A stretch of DNA of 23,021 bases, taken from Methanotrichaceae archaeon. Its GTDB lineage: Archaea > Halobacteriota > Methanosarcinia > Methanotrichales > Methanotrichaceae. Location: the NCBI GenBank assembly GCA_013329455.1, contig DUKF01000249.1:1-23021 (forward strand), written 5' to 3'. Each line of letters begins with the position of its first letter. Within the stretch, counting starts at the first letter, position 1. Both the position numbers and the translations under genes were made by a program. Under the pieces are notes generated by a model. It was not told the DNA's origin. It worked only from the letters and a program-made list of their open reading frames with translations, and made no database searches. Positions 21,463 through 23,021 of the stretch are shown here, piece by piece.

Positions 21463-22779
21463 TCAGACCGTCCGGTTTTCCTTGGCCGCTTCGCCCACCT
21501 CGATCTTCATGTACTCCCTCAGAACGACGGTGGCATAAGAGCCCGCTGGAAGGTCGAACTTGATCAGGGCAGATCCGCCATCCTCAAGCTCCCAAGCGGG
21601 GTCGAACCTCAGGAGGGCAGGCCTTCTATACCCGGGGGACCCCAGGTCCTGGTTCGCCTCGACCCTGAAGTCGGAGAAGGTCACTCCCTCTCCGGCCAAG
21701 ACAGACCTCTCGATCTCGCCGGGAGCGCCATCTGCAAACTCCGATCGGTACCCGAATAGCGGAAGGGTTACAAAGGCCCTGCCCCTCTCCGCCAACCTGT
21801 TGACCGCCTCCAGGTTGGAGCTGTCCACCTTCTGGATCTTGTCGACGTTGGGAAGGCCTCCCTTCGAGAAGCAGACGACATCCCCTTCCACCGCGCGGTC
21901 GAGGGGAAGGCCGGATTTCATCCTTCTGGAGAGGATCCTGTTGAAGAGGAGCGACTGGTAGGCGTGGACGAAGAGCCTCTTCAGGTTCTTGGCGAGGACG
22001 TCGAAAGAGTGGGCCCAGTCGCCCTCCTCTTCCAGGAGTCGGCTCATCATCGCTCTCTCGTAACGGAGCCGGAGGGGATACTCTTTGAGGGCCCTTCTGA
22101 AATCCCGATCCTCCAAGAGCCTTGACCTCGCTAGCCTTGTCGTCTCGGGCTCGCCGGGAAAGGGGAGGGCAAGGTAAGTGAGGGCCGCTTTCTCCGGATC
22201 GCCCCTCACCAGGGCCTCGCCGACGAGGTGGGTCACCGGCCTCACCTCGCCGAACCTCTGAACCCCGAAGTAGTTAGGAAGGCCGCCGAGGGCCTTGATC
22301 TCCCTGGATACGCAGTCAAGACGGCGGGCCGTCTCCTCTTCGTCGAGGTCGATCTCCCTTATTCTCACAATGAATCGATTTCCCAGGAGGTCGCCAAGGG
22401 AGACGTCTCGGTTCGACCTTCCCAGGACCTTGATCTTCACGTCGGGAAGAGTTATTCGGTCGAGCTCTTTTTCGTCCAGGTTCATGATGCTCATCCGCTG
22501 CCTGGTGATGGCGTTCTTGTCCTTGGTCCCGGCCCAACCGAACCGTTTCTGGCTGATCTTGAGCTGGCGCGAGAGGTCCCTCACAAGATGATGGGTGTCC
22601 CAATCCTCCTTCTCAACCTCGAGGACTAGGCAGCGTCCGCCCTTGTAACTCCAGTCCTCGTAGATCTCCTCGACGATGAAGTCCTCGCTTTTCTGGCGAA
22701 GGCGCCCCTTGCATCCTGGCGAGTCGGTGGCGTAAAGCTCCATCCCGAGGGCCCGATCGAATTCCGAGGCCTCGATCAT
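21463..22779 (-). CDS. truD: tRNA pseudouridine(13) synthase
   Basis: The 438-residue protein isomerises U13 in tRNA. Core motifs are GWAGTKDKNAITRQRMSI with catalytic Asp87, LPNYFGVQRFGE, VHAYQSLLFN and LPAGSYATVVLREYMK. Length and the inserted TRUD domain (about 160-370) are normal for archaea. The ATG at 22779 is chosen because the GGAGGGGA sequence lies about 8 nt upstream; a TTG two codons earlier is alternative and closer to that site. Twenty-two nt separate it from the upstream pth2 stop, an arrangement found in many archaea, and indicate one transcript. Confidence 0.96.
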   Translation of the reverse strand: MIEASEFDRALGMELYATDSPGCKGRLRQKSEDFIVEEIYEDWSYKGGRCLVLEVEKEDWDTHHLVRDLSRQLKISQKRFGWAGTKDKNAITRQRMSIMNLDEKELDRITLPDVKIKVLGRSNRDVSLGDLLGNRFIVRIREIDLDEEETARRLDCVSREIKALGGLPNYFGVQRFGEVRPVTHLVGEALVRGDPEKAALTYLALPFPGEPETTRLARSRLLEDRDFRRALKEYPLRLRYERAMMSRLLEEEGDWAHSFDVLAKNLKRLFVHAYQSLLFNRILSRRMKSGLPLDRAVEGDVVCFSKGGLPNVDKIQKVDSSNLEAVNRLAERGRAFVTLPLFGYRSEFADGAPGEIERSVLAGEGVTFSDFRVEANQDLGSPGYRRPALLRFDPAWELEDGGSALIKFDLPAGSYATVVLREYMKIEVGEAAKENRTV

Positions 22780-22801
22780 CTTCAATCCCCTCCACCGACC
22801 A

Positions 22802-23021
22802 TCAGACGAGTTTCAGGTCTCCAGTGATCTTGTCCAGCTGGGTGTCCGAGGCGGGTCCGAGGCCCAGAGCGGTTACGGTTCCGGGTGGAATCTCGGTGAG
22901 GCCCGCGTCGATCACTATGGCGCTGGCGATCCCAGCCCTCTCCGCCTCCTCTCTCAGCCTGAAGATCTCCTGGAGAGTTGGAGCTTTGAGGACGATCTTT
23001 CTTTGACCCTCCTCTTTCCAG
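22802..23021 (-). CDS. pth2: Peptidyl-tRNA hydrolase, archaeal Pth2 type (C-terminal part)
   Basis: Only the last 72 codons are inside the window. WKEEGQRKIVLKAPTLQEIF, AGIASAIVIDAGLTEIPPGT and VTALGLGPASDTQLDKITGD with the terminal LKLV are the conserved end of Pth2, which frees tRNA from stalled peptidyl-tRNA. The catalytic lysine and the N-terminal signal lie beyond the right edge. It is co-directional with truD, so it heads or belongs to the same operon. Confidence 0.95.
   Translation of the reverse strand, partial: WKEEGQRKIVLKAPTLQEIFRLREEAERAGIASAIVIDAGLTEIPPGTVTALGLGPASDTQLDKITGDLKLV

Overview
The window reads as a chromosomal segment of a methanogenic archaeon. The evidence is a methanogenesis marker protein 11 homologue, an AksA-type homocitrate synthase (coenzyme B pathway), an MJ0301-like metallo-hydrolase (methanopterin pathway), eIF5A, archaeal Pth2 and TruD, TATA-type promoters with several apparently leaderless starts, and frequent GTG/TTG starts with GAGGTG-type ribosome binding sites. 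The GC-rich core genes, the TPR and pentapeptide repeat proteins and the lack of hydrogenotrophic markers suggest a Methanothrix (Methanosaeta)-like member of Methanosarcinia. That assignment is inference. No tRNA, rRNA, CRISPR array or insertion sequence was seen.

Layout, left to right. (1) 1-1808, minus strand: a pentapeptide-repeat, transmembrane and TPR reading frame that runs off the left edge and is broken by one in-frame TAG; this is the oddest feature here. (2) 2184-2408: an orphan VapB-like antitoxin with a TTG start. (3) 2447-4841, minus: an operon of PLP aminotransferase, eIF5A and agmatinase, linking polyamine supply to hypusine. (4) 5011-8318: a molbindin-like Mop/TOBE protein, a YgjP-like metallopeptidase, a VIT/CCC1-like membrane protein, a GYD protein, a cysteine-rich ATC-hydrolase-like protein and a formate/nitrite-type channel with a long leader. 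(5) 8762-10170: overlapping hisH and hisF. (6) 10319-11898: a FeoA-domain protein, a winged-helix regulator and two very small proteins, one a CxxC-x17-CxxC zinc-binding type.

(7) 12167-14148: two exported proteins, a glutaminyl cyclase-like lipoprotein and a NosD-like beta-helix protein rich in N-glycosylation sequons. (8) 14311-15492: AksA-type homocitrate synthase. (9) 15918-18796: a TrkH potassium transporter with two large unusual extracellular insertions, followed by a COG1237 metallo-beta-lactamase-fold protein. (10) 18841-23021, all minus: Pth2 (cut by the window edge), TruD, methanogenesis marker 11 preceded by a 4 x 15 bp tandem repeat, and an IorA-like TPP enzyme lacking the ferredoxin tail.

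Most of the window is housekeeping. The accessory or unexplained signals are the amber-interrupted repeat protein, the TrkH insertions, the 15-bp repeat array in front of marker 11, the tail-less IorA next to marker 11, the orphan antitoxin, and a possible gene remnant at 15601-15777.
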